Made by a program: the position numbers and the translations under genes
NCBI GenBank assembly: GCA_015847255.1
Contig: JADLZK010010869.1
Span: forward strand, 372,001-436,000
DNA length: 64,000 nt
Source of the DNA: Hyparrhenia diplandra
Lineage: Eukaryota > Streptophyta > Magnoliopsida > Poales > Poaceae
Direction: 5' to 3'
Shown: positions 1 to 9,822 of the stretch, one piece after another
Numbering within the stretch: the first letter of the stretch is position 1
Layout of the letters: each line of letters opens with the position of its first letter
Notes under the pieces: generated by a model
What the model was told of the DNA's origin: nothing
Database searches by the model: none
What the model saw: the letters and a program-made list of their open reading frames with translations, nothing else

Positions 1-1330
1 GTTACCATTCGATTTATGCTCGTTTATACTTCAATTTCATTATCGGAGGTCTGTTATTGTGCAACCTTCAAGTTTAGGGGTTTGATTTTATATGTTGTCA
101 TTGTTATCTAATTGAGTTCGCGAGCTACCAAGCCAACTTTTTTTTCTTTTTTTTCTCATGCAAAAGGTTTGTGTGTCTTTTGTAATAAAGACGAATAGAA
201 AGTTAAAAATTATAAACGACGCGTCATGAATGACGTACTAGGGGAATACAACTATACAAATAGCTCAGCCTTCCTAACGAAGGAAGTCAAACGCGATTAC
301 TCACTAGATAAAAACCTAGTCCTCCGCGTCGATCAGAATTCTTAAGCTGACAAACAAGCCGGCCGAAAGTGAGAATTCTACCTTGTCAGCTTGATAGGAA
401 AAACGAGCCAGTGGGAGAGCCGAGCGAAATGAGGTAGCTATGTCCATAGCTGCGGCCGCGGCCGGTGGGAGCCGTCCCGTCTGGCAGGCCGACGCCGATC
501 AGCCCCCCCTTGTCAAACCAGCTTGGTGGGGTTTAAGTTGTGTTTAAGTTGAACAGTTGAAGGAGTTTTCTCTAAAAATTGTATGGACTATGGATAATCC
601 AAAAAAAAGACACACAACGAATTTTAATTGTCTTGAAAACTTTAATAGCTACTCCAAATAGTCCCCAAGTCCAACAGGCATCAATCTGCAAAAGTAGGAG
701 TACTTTTATCATGAGTCATGGCCATGAGGGAGACGAACGGTTTCAGGAACATAAAATTCTCCAAACGGGGCCCACCCTCCACACACGGATACAAATTAAA
801 AAAAAAGATAGAGAAAAAAAACCGGCAACTCCATATTTATTATAGAACAAACATGCAGTGTTTGTTATTAGTCTATTACCATTCGATTTATGCTCGTTTA
901 TACTTCAATTTCATTATCGGAGGTCTGTTATTGTGCAACCTTCAAGTTTAGAGGTTTGATTTTATATGTTGTCGTCGTTATCTAATTGAGTTTGCAAGCT
1001 ACCAAGCCACCGAGGTGATAAACAAGCCGGCCGAGTCAGAATTCTACCTTGTCAGCTTATAGGATAACGAGCCAGTGGGAGAGCCGAGCCGAACTGAGCT
1101 AGCTATGTCCAATGTACGGAGTTTTATCTAAAAATTGTATGGACTATGGAGAATCCAAAAATAGACACGCAACAAATTTTAATTATCTTCGAAAACTTTA
1201 ATAACTACAAATAATCCCCAGGTCCAACAGGCATCAATATGCAAAAGTAGGAGTACTTTATCATGAGTCATGGCCATGAGGGAGACGCACAGGTTTGAGG
1301 AACATAAAATTCTCCAAACGGGGCCCACAC
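1..1330. repeat. Imperfect direct duplication upstream of gene copy A
   Basis: Three blocks recur in the same order: about 1-130 matches 879-1012, 357-444 matches 1026-1109, and 561-770 matches 1119-1328. The spacing shrinks from 878 to 669 to 558 bases, so the second copy lost the DNA between blocks or the first gained it. Nothing else in the stretch looks coding; short open frames here have no recognisable features. It lies directly upstream of a TATA box and could be a duplicated promoter region or an old transposon pair. No terminal inverted repeats were found. Confidence 0.8.
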
Positions 1331-1446
1331 ATGGATACACGGATATGATCACCGGATCACCGGGCCCACCCTCCACATACGTGGCCCCGCGTATGTACGT
1401 CCCTCGCTGCGTGCAAATTAACAGGAGCCAGAAGCCCCAAACACAC

Positions 1447-1454
1447 TATAAAAA
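1447..1454 (+). promoter_or_regulatory. TATA box of gene copy A
   Basis: TATAAAAA sits at the end of an AT-balanced stretch and is followed by a CT-rich leader typical of grass 5' UTRs. It lies about 460 bases upstream of the first usable ATG of copy A. An intron in the leader is likely, because a pyrimidine-rich acceptor (ending TTAACAG) lies at about 1894 just before the coding region. Confidence 0.5.
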
Positions 1455-2191
1455 CTCGCTCCCGTCCCTCCCTCCATTCGCATTCGCAGCACCACCGTCG
1501 CAGTACTACTCTCCTCCGGCAGGCCGCAGCAAGCCAGCAACCCGTATACTGGAGGCCCCGTGAGCTGCGAAGCCAGCTCCGAATCACCTGCGACCAGCAT
1601 CGTGCTCGCTCAAGGCCACCAACGTCTGTAACGTTCCATCTCCTTCGCCTTACCAATTTTTCTTCGACTCTAAATTTGGCGGAAAAGAACGGATGATTTC
1701 TATGGAAAAACTGAATTTTTAGTCGCGTGAACATGGCGCGGTGCGCCGGTGGCCTGGCTCGTTCCGCGACCGAATAACTTCTTTAACTGATTGCACGAAC
1801 GCATGACATCCTTGTTCCATGATTCATGAGAAGTTTGAAAAAAAAAAAAGCGTTGGCCTTCTTGATGCTGATGTTCCTGTTTTCCTGTTAACAGAGGACT
1901 ACGGTGCCATGTCGCCGGCGATGAGCACCCTGGGCGGTAGGGCAATGACCATTGGCCTCGCCCCTCATGCTGTTTTCTGTCAGTACGGGCATGCACCTTG
2001 GTGGCTTCGCCTTGCTCCTCTGCTTTGTGGGGGTCCTCGCCGGGGCCAACCTCATCGCCGCCGGCATCGGCATGGTCGACGGACCTGCGCCCAATCCCAT
2101 CGCTCAGGTGGTTTCAGAGGTGCACGAAGCTTTCGTGAATGTTCATGCGCCGCAACACTGCCGCCGTAGGGCTCATCATGGCCTCCTGTGC

Positions 2192-2478
2192 TGTTAGCAA
2201 AGAATAGCCGCCGATCGGGAGCAGAGAGGGGAAGAGTTTGCGTGGAGAAGGGGAAGAACGGAGGGGAAGAGGAAATACGATGAATTAAATTGTAAATGAG
2301 TTCATACAATTCTTCCTCTCTTTCTCTCTCTCTCATTTTCTCTTTATACTCTCTACTCACTAATCCACTCTGGCCAGCAGTCTTCATGTTGGGCTTGGAA
2401 ACCCTCTTGGGCCCTGGACGCCGTGGCCCGGTCACGATTGGAGAATGGCACGGCTTCCGAGAGGCATCGTTGCTAACA
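2192..2478 (-). repeat. 3' LTR of the gypsy element
   Basis: This is a near-identical direct copy of 7488-7774. It contains a purine/pyrimidine-biased block (GAAGGGGAAG type) and ends in the inverted TGTTAGC/GCTAACA dinucleotide-bearing termini. It lies next to the polypurine tract on its right side. Confidence 0.95.
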
Positions 2479-2496
2479 CTCCCTCCTCTTGAGAGC
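2479..2496 (-). other. Polypurine tract
   Basis: On the minus strand the bases just before the 3' LTR read CAAGAGGAGGGAG, a purine run in the position where plus-strand DNA synthesis is primed. It touches the LTR directly. Confidence 0.75.
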
Positions 2497-2592
2497 GGCG
2501 TGTCCCCACGCCGGCGCACGAGGAAACTTCGACGGAGAGCAGCCAGCGGCTCCCGGTGTAGACAAGGACGGAGGTGAATGCGACCAACGTGC

Positions 2593-5583
2593 TCAGCACT
2601 TGTTCCACCGGGTTGTGTCCTTCACCAAAATGGGCCGCAAGATTTTACGGGCACAAAAACCGAACGAACTCATCGGGAAGATCAGCAACAGCGGTTGATG
2701 GAGCCACCGACTTCTTCTTCTGTGTGAAACATGGAAGACCGGGTGGATGCGAGATGATGGTGGCAACTCCAGCGGTATGCCTTGGTGCCAATGCAAGCCG
2801 GGACTCGGAATGGCAAGAACTTGAAGGAGAGCTTCTTGTTTGGGCGAACAAAGAAACGTAACTCGAATGTACGGCTGCTGCTTAAGGAAGGCCATGTCAC
2901 CAGGTTCGCTGCGTTCATCGCGGTTCTTATCGGCCTGGCGCTTCATGCGCCGCTTAGCTCTTAGTAAGTGTTCTTTGAATGAGCTGTTGCATCATCTCTC
3001 GCTCATGCAACCAATCAGCCTTTGGAACCTCGGTGACGGATGAAAGGTCCAATCCCAAGTGGCGAGGAGGAACTCCATACAATACCTCAAAAGGTGAGTG
3101 ACCAAGAGCAGAATGGGAACTAGAGTTGTACCGTAACTCGTAGCCAACCATTTGGACCATCGACGGGACAAGCATGAACAAAACACCGGAGAAATGTTTC
3201 CGGACATTGGTTAACCCGTTCGGTCCGGCCGTCCGACGGGGATGATGTGAGGAACTCATCTTCAGATTCACTCCAACCAAATCAAACAAAGTGTGGACCA
3301 AAAATTGCCTCAGGAAGACCGGATCCCTCGTCCGATACGATGGATAGTGGCAATCCATGTAGGCGATAGACCGTATCAAAGAAACAGCTTGAGCAACTGT
3401 CTCACAAAGATATGGATGACGGAGTGGAATAAAGTGTGCAAACTTGGAAAATGCATCCACAACCACAATAATAGCGTTAATCGAACCTCGACCGGGGAAG
3501 ACCCTCCACGAAATCCATAGTCAAGACTTCCCAAGATGCTTTTGAATGGCAATGGCTCCAGCAGACCGGATACTTGAACGGTCGGTTTGGCTTGAGCACA
3601 AATAGAACAAGCTTGCACATAGGAAAGGATATCTTTACGCATGGCTGGCCAAAAAGAAGAGTTGCTTGACTCATTTGTAGTGTGACCGAGCTCCCGAGTG
3701 CCCACCAACAGACCGTCATGTAAAGCGTAGATAATACGCTTCTGCAAGTCAGAATTTGTTCCCAACCAAATACGCTCCTTGTACATGATGACTCCATTGC
3801 GGAGGGAATATGGTGCTGTTGGCTGGGTCTGGAGAGCTAACTGAGCAAGCTTGACTGCAGCTTCATGATCCGGTTGAATACCATACGTAAGTCCAACATC
3901 CATTCATGTCTTTGGTGCGGACACGGATAGCAAATCGTCCTCGGGATCTTTGGCGCCGAAAGTGCATCGCCCCATTGTCGGCTCCACGGCGGTAGTGAAT
4001 TTGATAGCGTAGGCCGAGCAACTTAGTGAAAGCCTTCGTAAAGGAGTATTCACCGCCGCCGGTGAGATGTATCGGACTTTCCACTGCCATGATGATGGCT
4101 AAATACTCCTTTTCGTAAGCCGACAATCCCAAATTCCTCGGGCTCAATGGTTTACTCAAGAAAGCCAAGGGGTGTCCCTGCTGAGATAACACAGCTCCAA
4201 TTCCCAATCCGGAGGCATCGGTTTCCACTTGAAATGGCAGTGAGAAATCGGGCAAGGCCAGAACCGATGCAGAAGCCAATGCTGATTTGAGTGCCAAGAA
4301 GGATGACTGATGCAGAGGAGTCCAAATGAACAATGAATCCTTCTTTAACAACTCGGTCAGGGCTTTGCAATTATACCAAAATGGCGTATAAATTTACGGT
4401 AGTAACCGGCTAAGCCTAGAAATCCCCGCAGCTCCTTAACTGAAGTAGGAATTGGCCAATTTTGAACTGCCTCAATTTTGCCAGGATCTGTTGCAATGCC
4501 AGCCTCACTAATTACATGTCCCAGATAAGCCACAGATCGTTGGGCAAATTTGCATTTGGACTGTTTGATCTTCCGACCATCAAGAAGAAGCCCGCTGAAA
4601 ACACGACCGCCAAGTCAGTCACATGCTCTTCATATGTTCTGCTGTATACCAAGATGTCGTCAAAGAAAACCACAACGAACTTCCTCAATCCAGTGCAAGA
4701 GTAACATTCATAGCACCTTGAAACGTGCTGTGTGCTCGGAGCCCAAACGCCATGACACTAAACTCATATTGCCCCAAGTGAGTTTGGAACGCCTGTCTTA
4801 GGCTCTTCACCGGGTGTAGTAGAATCGATGAAAAACCAGCCCTTAGATCCAAGGTAGAAAACCAGCTTGCATGAGTTAACTCATCCATCAATTGCTCCAC
4901 TACAGTGCGGGAACTTAGACTTTGCAAAGTGATTGCATTTAGTTGTGCGAAATCAACACGTAAAACGATAGGATCCATCTTTTTCTTAACCAAAAGCACG
5001 GGAGAGTTGAACTGACTTGCACCGGGCTGAATCAACCCTTGTGACAAAGATATCAGTAACTTGTCTCTCAATTTCATCCTTCAGTCCCGAGGGTTGTAGA
5101 GGGCCTTGTAAAGACAGGGATTAGCTCCCGGAATCAATGGACTCGCGGATTGCGGGCTCTTGATGGTGGTAACGATGTTGGAGGCTCAAAGAGTGAGGCA
5201 TACCGAAGAAGAGAGTAGACACTTCGGCCAGAAGAGGGAGCAGATCACCGCCGCGGCAGCAGTAGTAGCAATAGCACACACTTGCGGTAAAATCTCGAAG
5301 TTGGTGGCACAGCATTGAACACCTTCTAGCAAAGCACCATCGACCTTGGTAAGGGATCGGAGCCATTTGTGCTCCCAATGAACACACATAGGGCTGTACG
5401 GCTCTAGCCAATCCATACCGACAATAGCATCATAAGATGTAAGAGGTAAAACCTTAAAGTCGATGAGAAACAAAGATTGACCAATGCACCATTGCACATT
5501 CTCGAGAATACCGGGATCGACAACAATGTACCTCCGACCACTTGCACCTTAGAAGGAATAGCTAGCAACCGAACATCGATAAC
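2593..5583 (-). pseudogene. pol: Degenerate Ty3/gypsy pol (RT, RNase H, integrase)
   Basis: Pol domains follow one another on the minus strand in several broken frames. Reverse transcriptase covers about 5095-4370, with SPVLLVKKK, ASWFSTLDLRAGF and a catalytic-site variant FFDDILVYS near 4655, where Y of YxDD is replaced. RNase H covers about 4340-3990 (ETDASGLGIGAVLSQ, AYEKEYLAI). Integrase covers about 3790-2960, with the zinc-finger remnant (CSICAQAK) and the core (MDFVEGLPRS, VVDAFSKFAHFIPL). The tail has the C-terminal signature ELPPSSRIHPVFHVS near 2770. Frame changes occur between nearly every domain, so no full polyprotein can be made. Confidence 0.92.
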
Positions 5584-7404
5584 TTAGCGACCCGCTGCGG
5601 TGCTCAAGAAAGAAGCCGTACTCCCCGAATCAATCAATACAAAGATAGGCTGCCCTTGTACCATGGTCGCGGAACCGAATAGCCCGGGACTTAGCCGATC
5701 CTTGCAATCTTGCCTTGGACGAGTCATGAAATAAGTCCGCCTCGGTTGGTGCGGGGTTAGGCTCTTCAGAGGTACCTCATCTTCATCATCATCCTGGTAC
5801 CCAGACCACAGAGCTTCGACAGCCAATAATATCTCAGGAGGACAGCGATGTTCCCGAGTCCACTTGCCAGCACACTTGAAGCAGAGCCCTTGTGCGCGAC
5901 GATAAGCTTTGAGGGCTTTCATGGAGCTATCTTGCGAAGCGGCAGGAGTGACCACTGGCACAATTGCGGCACCTTGAGGCTTGTCATGCTGCAAAGGTGG
6001 TGGCAGCAGGGGTAACGGTGGGCGCAACACCGTGTTACCGCGGGAAGAAGACCAATCACCAGTGCGATGTGGCTTGTACGGTTGCTGAGCGGCCACCTCT
6101 TCCTGTAACAATGCAAGACGGCAAGCAGTATCCAAATTTGGTGGATGGTGCATGACAACAACTGCCTTAATGTCATAACGTAACCCATCAATGAACCTAG
6201 TTGTGTAGAATAATGGATCTGCATTTGGGGAATAAGCCTTGAGCTGGTCCACTAATTGGGAAAAGGAGGCAACATAGGCAGTGACAGTGGTGGTTTGGCG
6301 AATATTGAAGAGCTGTCGGAGCAGGGTTTCATGTTGATCACGATCAAATCGATCGTACAGCCATTGGCAGAAAGTGTCCCAGTTCACATTAGGTAGCTGG
6401 TAAGACAACGATTGGTACCAACAAGCAGCTGGTCCTTCCATGTAATGTTCGACCAAACTCACCCACATGGATGCATGGACATCATAGGTACGAAAGTACT
6501 TCTCACAGAGAGATTTCCATCTACGAGGGTTATCACCGTCGAACTTTGGAAACGGCAATTTGGGCAGGCGACCTTGGTAATTGGGCGAATGGTAGTGTTC
6601 GGGAGGTCTGGGTGGGGGATAATTGGGTGGTAGCACAGGTGTGGGACGGAAGGTGTCTGGTGGACGAGTGGGGTGATGAAAACTGGGTGGTGGATGAACA
6701 GGACTAGGATGAACACTATGAAATGTCTCAAACGTATGAGCAGTATGCGGGGCAGGATCCGGCAACGTACCCTTGGCCGGGACTGGGATCCAGGTCGTGA
6801 CGACCCCAGATCCCGAATCCCGTGTAGTCGAGTCGACGTGGGGCCCAAACACGGGCGGGGCGCCGTGAATCCGGCAGGTGGGCACCGGACGGCTGAACTG
6901 GAGACTTGAACGCGGTGTGGCGTGGTGGCGTTTCGTCGAACACCGCACGGGCGTGCTGGCGCCGAGGTTACGCATCTTGACACGAACGTTGTCGACGAAG
7001 CCATCCACTCGGGGCTGCCACTCCGCGAACGACTGGACGGAGGCCTCCAGATCGGCGACGCGTGCGTCGCGTTCGTCGTGGATGTGCGCGGTGCAAAGGG
7101 CTTCGAGGTCGGAGATGCGCGTCGCGTACTCGCATCGCGGTCGGCGAATTGGACTCCGGATGATGGCGACGCGGGACTCCACGGGCGTTGATCTCGCGGG
7201 TCCGGTGTCGACGACTCGGATCCGCAACACGGGCGAGCTGATCGTGGCGGGCGGCGCGGCGATCTCCATCGACGAACCGGTTGTCGATGGCGATGAAGCG
7301 GTCGTTGAGGGAGCGCTCCATGGTGCTTTGCGGGCGGTCGAGGGTAGCGCCCTGGTCGCCAAACGCTGACCCAGCTTGGCGATCTCATCGAGCACCATCT
7401 TCAA
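5584..7404 (-). CDS. gag: Gag with start of protease, Ty3/gypsy
   Basis: This 606-residue open frame begins about 80 bases inside the 5' LTR. Residues 1-280 are Pro/Arg-rich and low in complexity. A retrotransposon gag domain begins near residue 280 (LPFPKFDGDNPRRW) and includes EGPAACWYQSL and FDRDQHETLLRQL. A zinc knuckle lies near residue 506, CFKCAGKWTREHRC, of the CX2CX4-5HX4C kind. The frame ends just after a retroviral-type aspartic protease active site (LIDSGSTASFLS) near residue 590, so the rest of the protease is cut off by a stop at 5584. The product would form the retrotransposon particle. Being open does not show that it is expressed. Confidence 0.85.
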   Translation of the reverse strand: MKMVLDEIAKLGQRLATRALPSTARKAPWSAPSTTASSPSTTGSSMEIAAPPATISSPVLRIRVVDTGPARSTPVESRVAIIRSPIRRPRCEYATRISDLEALCTAHIHDERDARVADLEASVQSFAEWQPRVDGFVDNVRVKMRNLGASTPVRCSTKRHHATPRSSLQFSRPVPTCRIHGAPPVFGPHVDSTTRDSGSGVVTTWIPVPAKGTLPDPAPHTAHTFETFHSVHPSPVHPPPSFHHPTRPPDTFRPTPVLPPNYPPPRPPEHYHSPNYQGRLPKLPFPKFDGDNPRRWKSLCEKYFRTYDVHASMWVSLVEHYMEGPAACWYQSLSYQLPNVNWDTFCQWLYDRFDRDQHETLLRQLFNIRQTTTVTAYVASFSQLVDQLKAYSPNADPLFYTTRFIDGLRYDIKAVVVMHHPPNLDTACRLALLQEEVAAQQPYKPHRTGDWSSSRGNTVLRPPLPLLPPPLQHDKPQGAAIVPVVTPAASQDSSMKALKAYRRAQGLCFKCAGKWTREHRCPPEILLAVEALWSGYQDDDEDEVPLKSLTPHQPRRTYFMTRPRQDCKDRLSPGLFGSATMVQGQPIFVLIDSGSTASFLSTAAGR

Positions 7405-7470
7405 ATTCCGCCCATGGCACCTCGGGATCTCGAATGGTATAATGGGGATGAGAACCGAAGCCAGATTGGG

Positions 7471-7486
7471 CTGTCTTTGATACCAA
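7471..7486 (-). other. Primer-binding site
   Basis: On the minus strand the 5' LTR is followed, after one base, by TTGGTATCAAAGAC. This matches the TGGTATCA start used by plant elements primed by initiator-methionine tRNA, with divergence after base 8. It sets the orientation of the element. Confidence 0.8.
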
Positions 7487-7487
7487 T

Positions 7488-7774
7488 TGTTAGCAGCAAT
7501 AGCCGCCGATCGGGAGCAGAGAGGGGAAGAGTTTGCATGGAGAAGGGGAAGAACGGAGGGGAAGAGGAAATACGATGAATTAAATTGTAAATGAGTTCAT
7601 ACAATTCTTCCTCTCTTTCTCTCTCTCTCATTTTCTCTTTATACTCTCTACTCACTAATCCACTCTGGGCCAGCAGTCTTCATGTTGGGCTTGGAAACCC
7701 TCTTGGGCCTGGACGTCGTGGCCTGGTCACGATTGGAGAATGGCACAGCTTCTGGAGAGGCATCATTGCTAACA
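7488..7774 (-). repeat. 5' LTR of the gypsy element
   Basis: This LTR borders the primer-binding site and so is the 5' LTR on the minus strand. It is 287 bp, equal in length to its partner, and is followed by the second copy of the TGTGC duplication. Confidence 0.95.
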
Positions 7775-7864
7775 TGTGCCTTCACGGTGGTCTCCGGCGG
7801 CATGTTTGCTCTGCTCCTGATCGGGCTCACCATCTTCAACATTACCCTGAAGCCCCTGAACTAA

Positions 7865-8359
7865 AACTGACCGGCAATCACTCGCTCGCTGCCGCCGCAA
7901 CTACCCCTGTCATCGAGCCTAATTACTGAATTGGGCTGGGTCTGATTGAAGTCAACTTAGTACTATTGATTGTTGTTGTATTTCCCTACCGCGTGCTTGT
8001 TGCAAAATTCTATGCCACGTCGTGTGTTTTTTTTTAGAGGATTCTCCGCTATGTACTCCGCTGCATATGTGCTCCTTGCGACTGCTAATGAATACTCGTG
8101 AGTATAAAAATGTTGTGCACAAGTGTTCTTTTTCCTGAGACACGTGAGTACCATGCATATCTGTCTTTGAGCATTTTGATCAAATGTAATCATGTGTGTA
8201 ACTTGAATATCATGTTGAGTATCTGTTTACAAATGTCCTAGATTTGTGCAATGAAATGGTACTCAATTAAGCATGGATTGTTATAAAAAAGCATGGATTG
8301 CGAGATATATCAGAGTTCAGTACGTTTTGGCCATGAGTTGATAGACGGAGAGACTAATG
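7865..8359. other. 3' flank of gene copy A, no gene seen
   Basis: AT-rich sequence with a run of T. The stretch around 7975-8020 (GCGTGCTTGTTGCA) and 8155-8240 can be aligned with 10060-10300, downstream of copy B. The duplication that made the two genes therefore included the 3' untranslated region. No coding sequence is visible. Confidence 0.6.
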
Positions 8360-8488
8360 TGGCGCCGACGAATACCCGCGTGAAGCAGAGGAGTAAGCCC
8401 AAGCCGCCGGCGCTGGAGTGCATGCCCGCGCTGACAGAAAGCAGCATGACGGTGAGCCGATGGCCACAGCCCTGCCGGGAGTGCTCAT
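8360..8488 (-). pseudogene. Inverted fragment of the small membrane protein gene, copy C
   Basis: The reverse complement of this stretch aligns with the first 45 or so codons of copies A and B. It begins ATGAGCACTCCC and encodes, after a one-base deletion near the sixth codon of the conserved part, LLSVSAGMHSSAGGLGLLLC. Homology stops abruptly after the segment corresponding to FVGA, so the copy is a 5' fragment. It is in opposite orientation to A and B. Confidence 0.75.
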
Positions 8489-9465
8489 CAGCGGCGGCGG
8501 GAAGCCAGGTGATGCCAACGTGGAGGGAAGCATGGCGGACTGGCCCGACGCCGACGAGTCAGCGAGCCCGCCCGACTTGGGATCTTCTAGACGTGTGCGT
8601 TGCGCGTGCGCGCGGCCGATTATTGTCGAGTGGAGTGGCGTGCGTGATGGTGATCACCAGGCGGGCCGGGCCCGACGCATGAATTTCCTCGCTTTCGCCA
8701 TCGCTGTCGCTGTCTCCCAGTATCTTTGGCTGTGGCGGTTGTCGCGCCGTCCTGAGCTCGAACACCAGCACGCCGGTAGACGAGATGGGCTCCTAAGGAC
8801 GCGGCCGGGCCTCGGATCTACGGTCCCCATGTTTGCATGGAACGAAACGAATCCTTGTGGGCATGCGTGAGCCGTGCAGGCATAGGCAGCCACCGTATCG
8901 CACCACTGGTGGCATGGCACAACCACCCGCACGGCACACTGCCCGTGGACTCGACACGATCAGTATACATACAACTAAGCATTCGGTTTAACCTTCCTAT
9001 CGTTCGTGCGCCGTGTTGCTGCTCGGCCTCGTCTCCTTGGTCGTTCCATTGGTCGTGGCGCTGGATCTCGCTCGTTCCAGATCCCGTGTGGGGCCGTCTA
9101 GTGCAGGCAACGGGTAGCCATCCGGCGGGCAAGTTCAGAACGGTCACGTCTCACCCTTGATACTACCTTTGACCGTTGAATTGGTGAGGTAGGAATTGCA
9201 TTGCGCATTGGTTGGTGAGGTAGGATAGGAGTAGGACCAACCAAGGGGACAGGGTCGGGCACGGATGGGATGGGATGGGACGGCCGCCCTCGCCGTCCGT
9301 TTCCAGGCTAAAACTGCCAGTTCTTCCTTATTGCTCCCCCACACATGGTATCCTTGCTCCGTGATTCTTGCATTGGCGAACTTGTTAAATGAAATATTCG
9401 TTTGCCTTCTTGGTGTTCCAGTTAAGAGAGGACCGCCGGCGACGAGTACTCCGGGAAGCAGGGCG
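8489..9465. other. GC-rich spacer, no gene recognised
   Basis: Several open frames cross this GC-rich spacer on both strands but none has a recognisable domain. It may hold the promoter of copy B: a possible leader intron acceptor lies near 9420 (TTGGTGTTCCAG), matching the position of the acceptor in copy A. Confidence 0.4.
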
Positions 9466-9822
9466 ATGACCATCGGCCTCACTGTCCTACTGATTTCTGT
9501 CAGCACTGGCATGCACTTCGTCGACGCTGGTGGCTTCGGCTTACTCCTCTGCTTTGTAGGGGTCCTCGTCGGCGCCAGCCTCGTCGTCGCCGGCGTCCGC
9601 ATGGCCGACGGCACAACTACGCCCATCGTTCCCGTGGTCTTCGCCGGAGTACGACCTCACCCAGAGCTCGCGCGCCGCAACGCCGCCGCCATGGGGCTCG
9701 TCATGGCTTGGTGTGCCCTCACGGTTGTCTCCGGAGAGGAAGACCCGACGCTCTGCTTCGGCATGTTCGCTCTGCTCCTTCTCGGGCTCATCTTCGTCAA
9801 CATCGGATCTCGTGGTGAATAA
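9466..9822 (+). CDS. Small multi-pass membrane protein, copy B
   Basis: This is the open member of the three-copy family, 118 residues from the MTIGL start. The frame stays open upstream to 9265, but homology with copy A begins just after a probable splice acceptor at about 9420, and the ATG shared with copy A is the one at 9466. Hydrophobic segments are visible at about residues 5-18, 22-46 (GGFGLLLCFVGVLVGASLVV), 80-96 (AAAMGLVMAWCALTVVSG) and 101-116 (FGMFALLLLGLIFVNI). It is therefore likely an integral membrane protein with three or four spans and a short charged loop (residues 60-78). I do not recognise a named family and assign no function. Copy B has an extra loop (EEDPTLC) between the last two spans, absent from copy A. 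Confidence 0.55.
   Translation: MTIGLTVLLISVSTGMHFVDAGGFGLLLCFVGVLVGASLVVAGVRMADGTTTPIVPVVFAGVRPHPELARRNAAAMGLVMAWCALTVVSGEEDPTLCFGMFALLLLGLIFVNIGSRGE

Larger units (their letters stand above)
2192..7774 (-). mobile_element. Complete Ty3/gypsy LTR retrotransposon inserted in gene copy A
   Basis: The element is bounded by 287-bp LTRs (2192-2478 and 7488-7774) that begin TGTTAGC and end GCTAACA. It is flanked on both sides by the 5-bp target duplication TGTGC (2187-2191 and 7775-7779). Reading on the minus strand, the order is 5' LTR, primer-binding site, gag with protease, reverse transcriptase, RNase H, integrase, polypurine tract, 3' LTR. Integrase after RNase H identifies the Ty3/gypsy superfamily. 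The gag frame is open but pol is broken by shifts and stops, so the copy cannot move by itself. LTR differences are few, which suggests a fairly recent insertion; I did not compute a percentage. Confidence 0.95.
1909..7864 (+). pseudogene. Small multi-pass membrane protein, copy A, split by a retrotransposon
   Basis: The two halves, 1909-2191 and 7775-7864, join exactly if the 5.6 kb element between them and one copy of TGTGC are removed. The joined DNA aligns with intact copy B at 9466-9822 along its length. Recognisable stretches are FSVSTGMHLGGFALLLCF, FVGVLAGANLIAAG and, after the insertion, FTVVSGGMFALLLIGLTIF, all predicted membrane segments. Besides the insertion there is a +1 frameshift a few codons after MTIGL and another shift before the junction near 2140, so the copy is dead independently of the transposon. 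The function of the family is not known to me. The 3' flank (about 7960-8250) also resembles the flank of copy B. Confidence 0.8.

Noticed and set aside
5584..7404. Long plus-strand frames opposite gag
   Set aside because: They are shadows of the minus-strand gag frame, whose gag domain, zinc knuckle and protease motif fix the coding strand.
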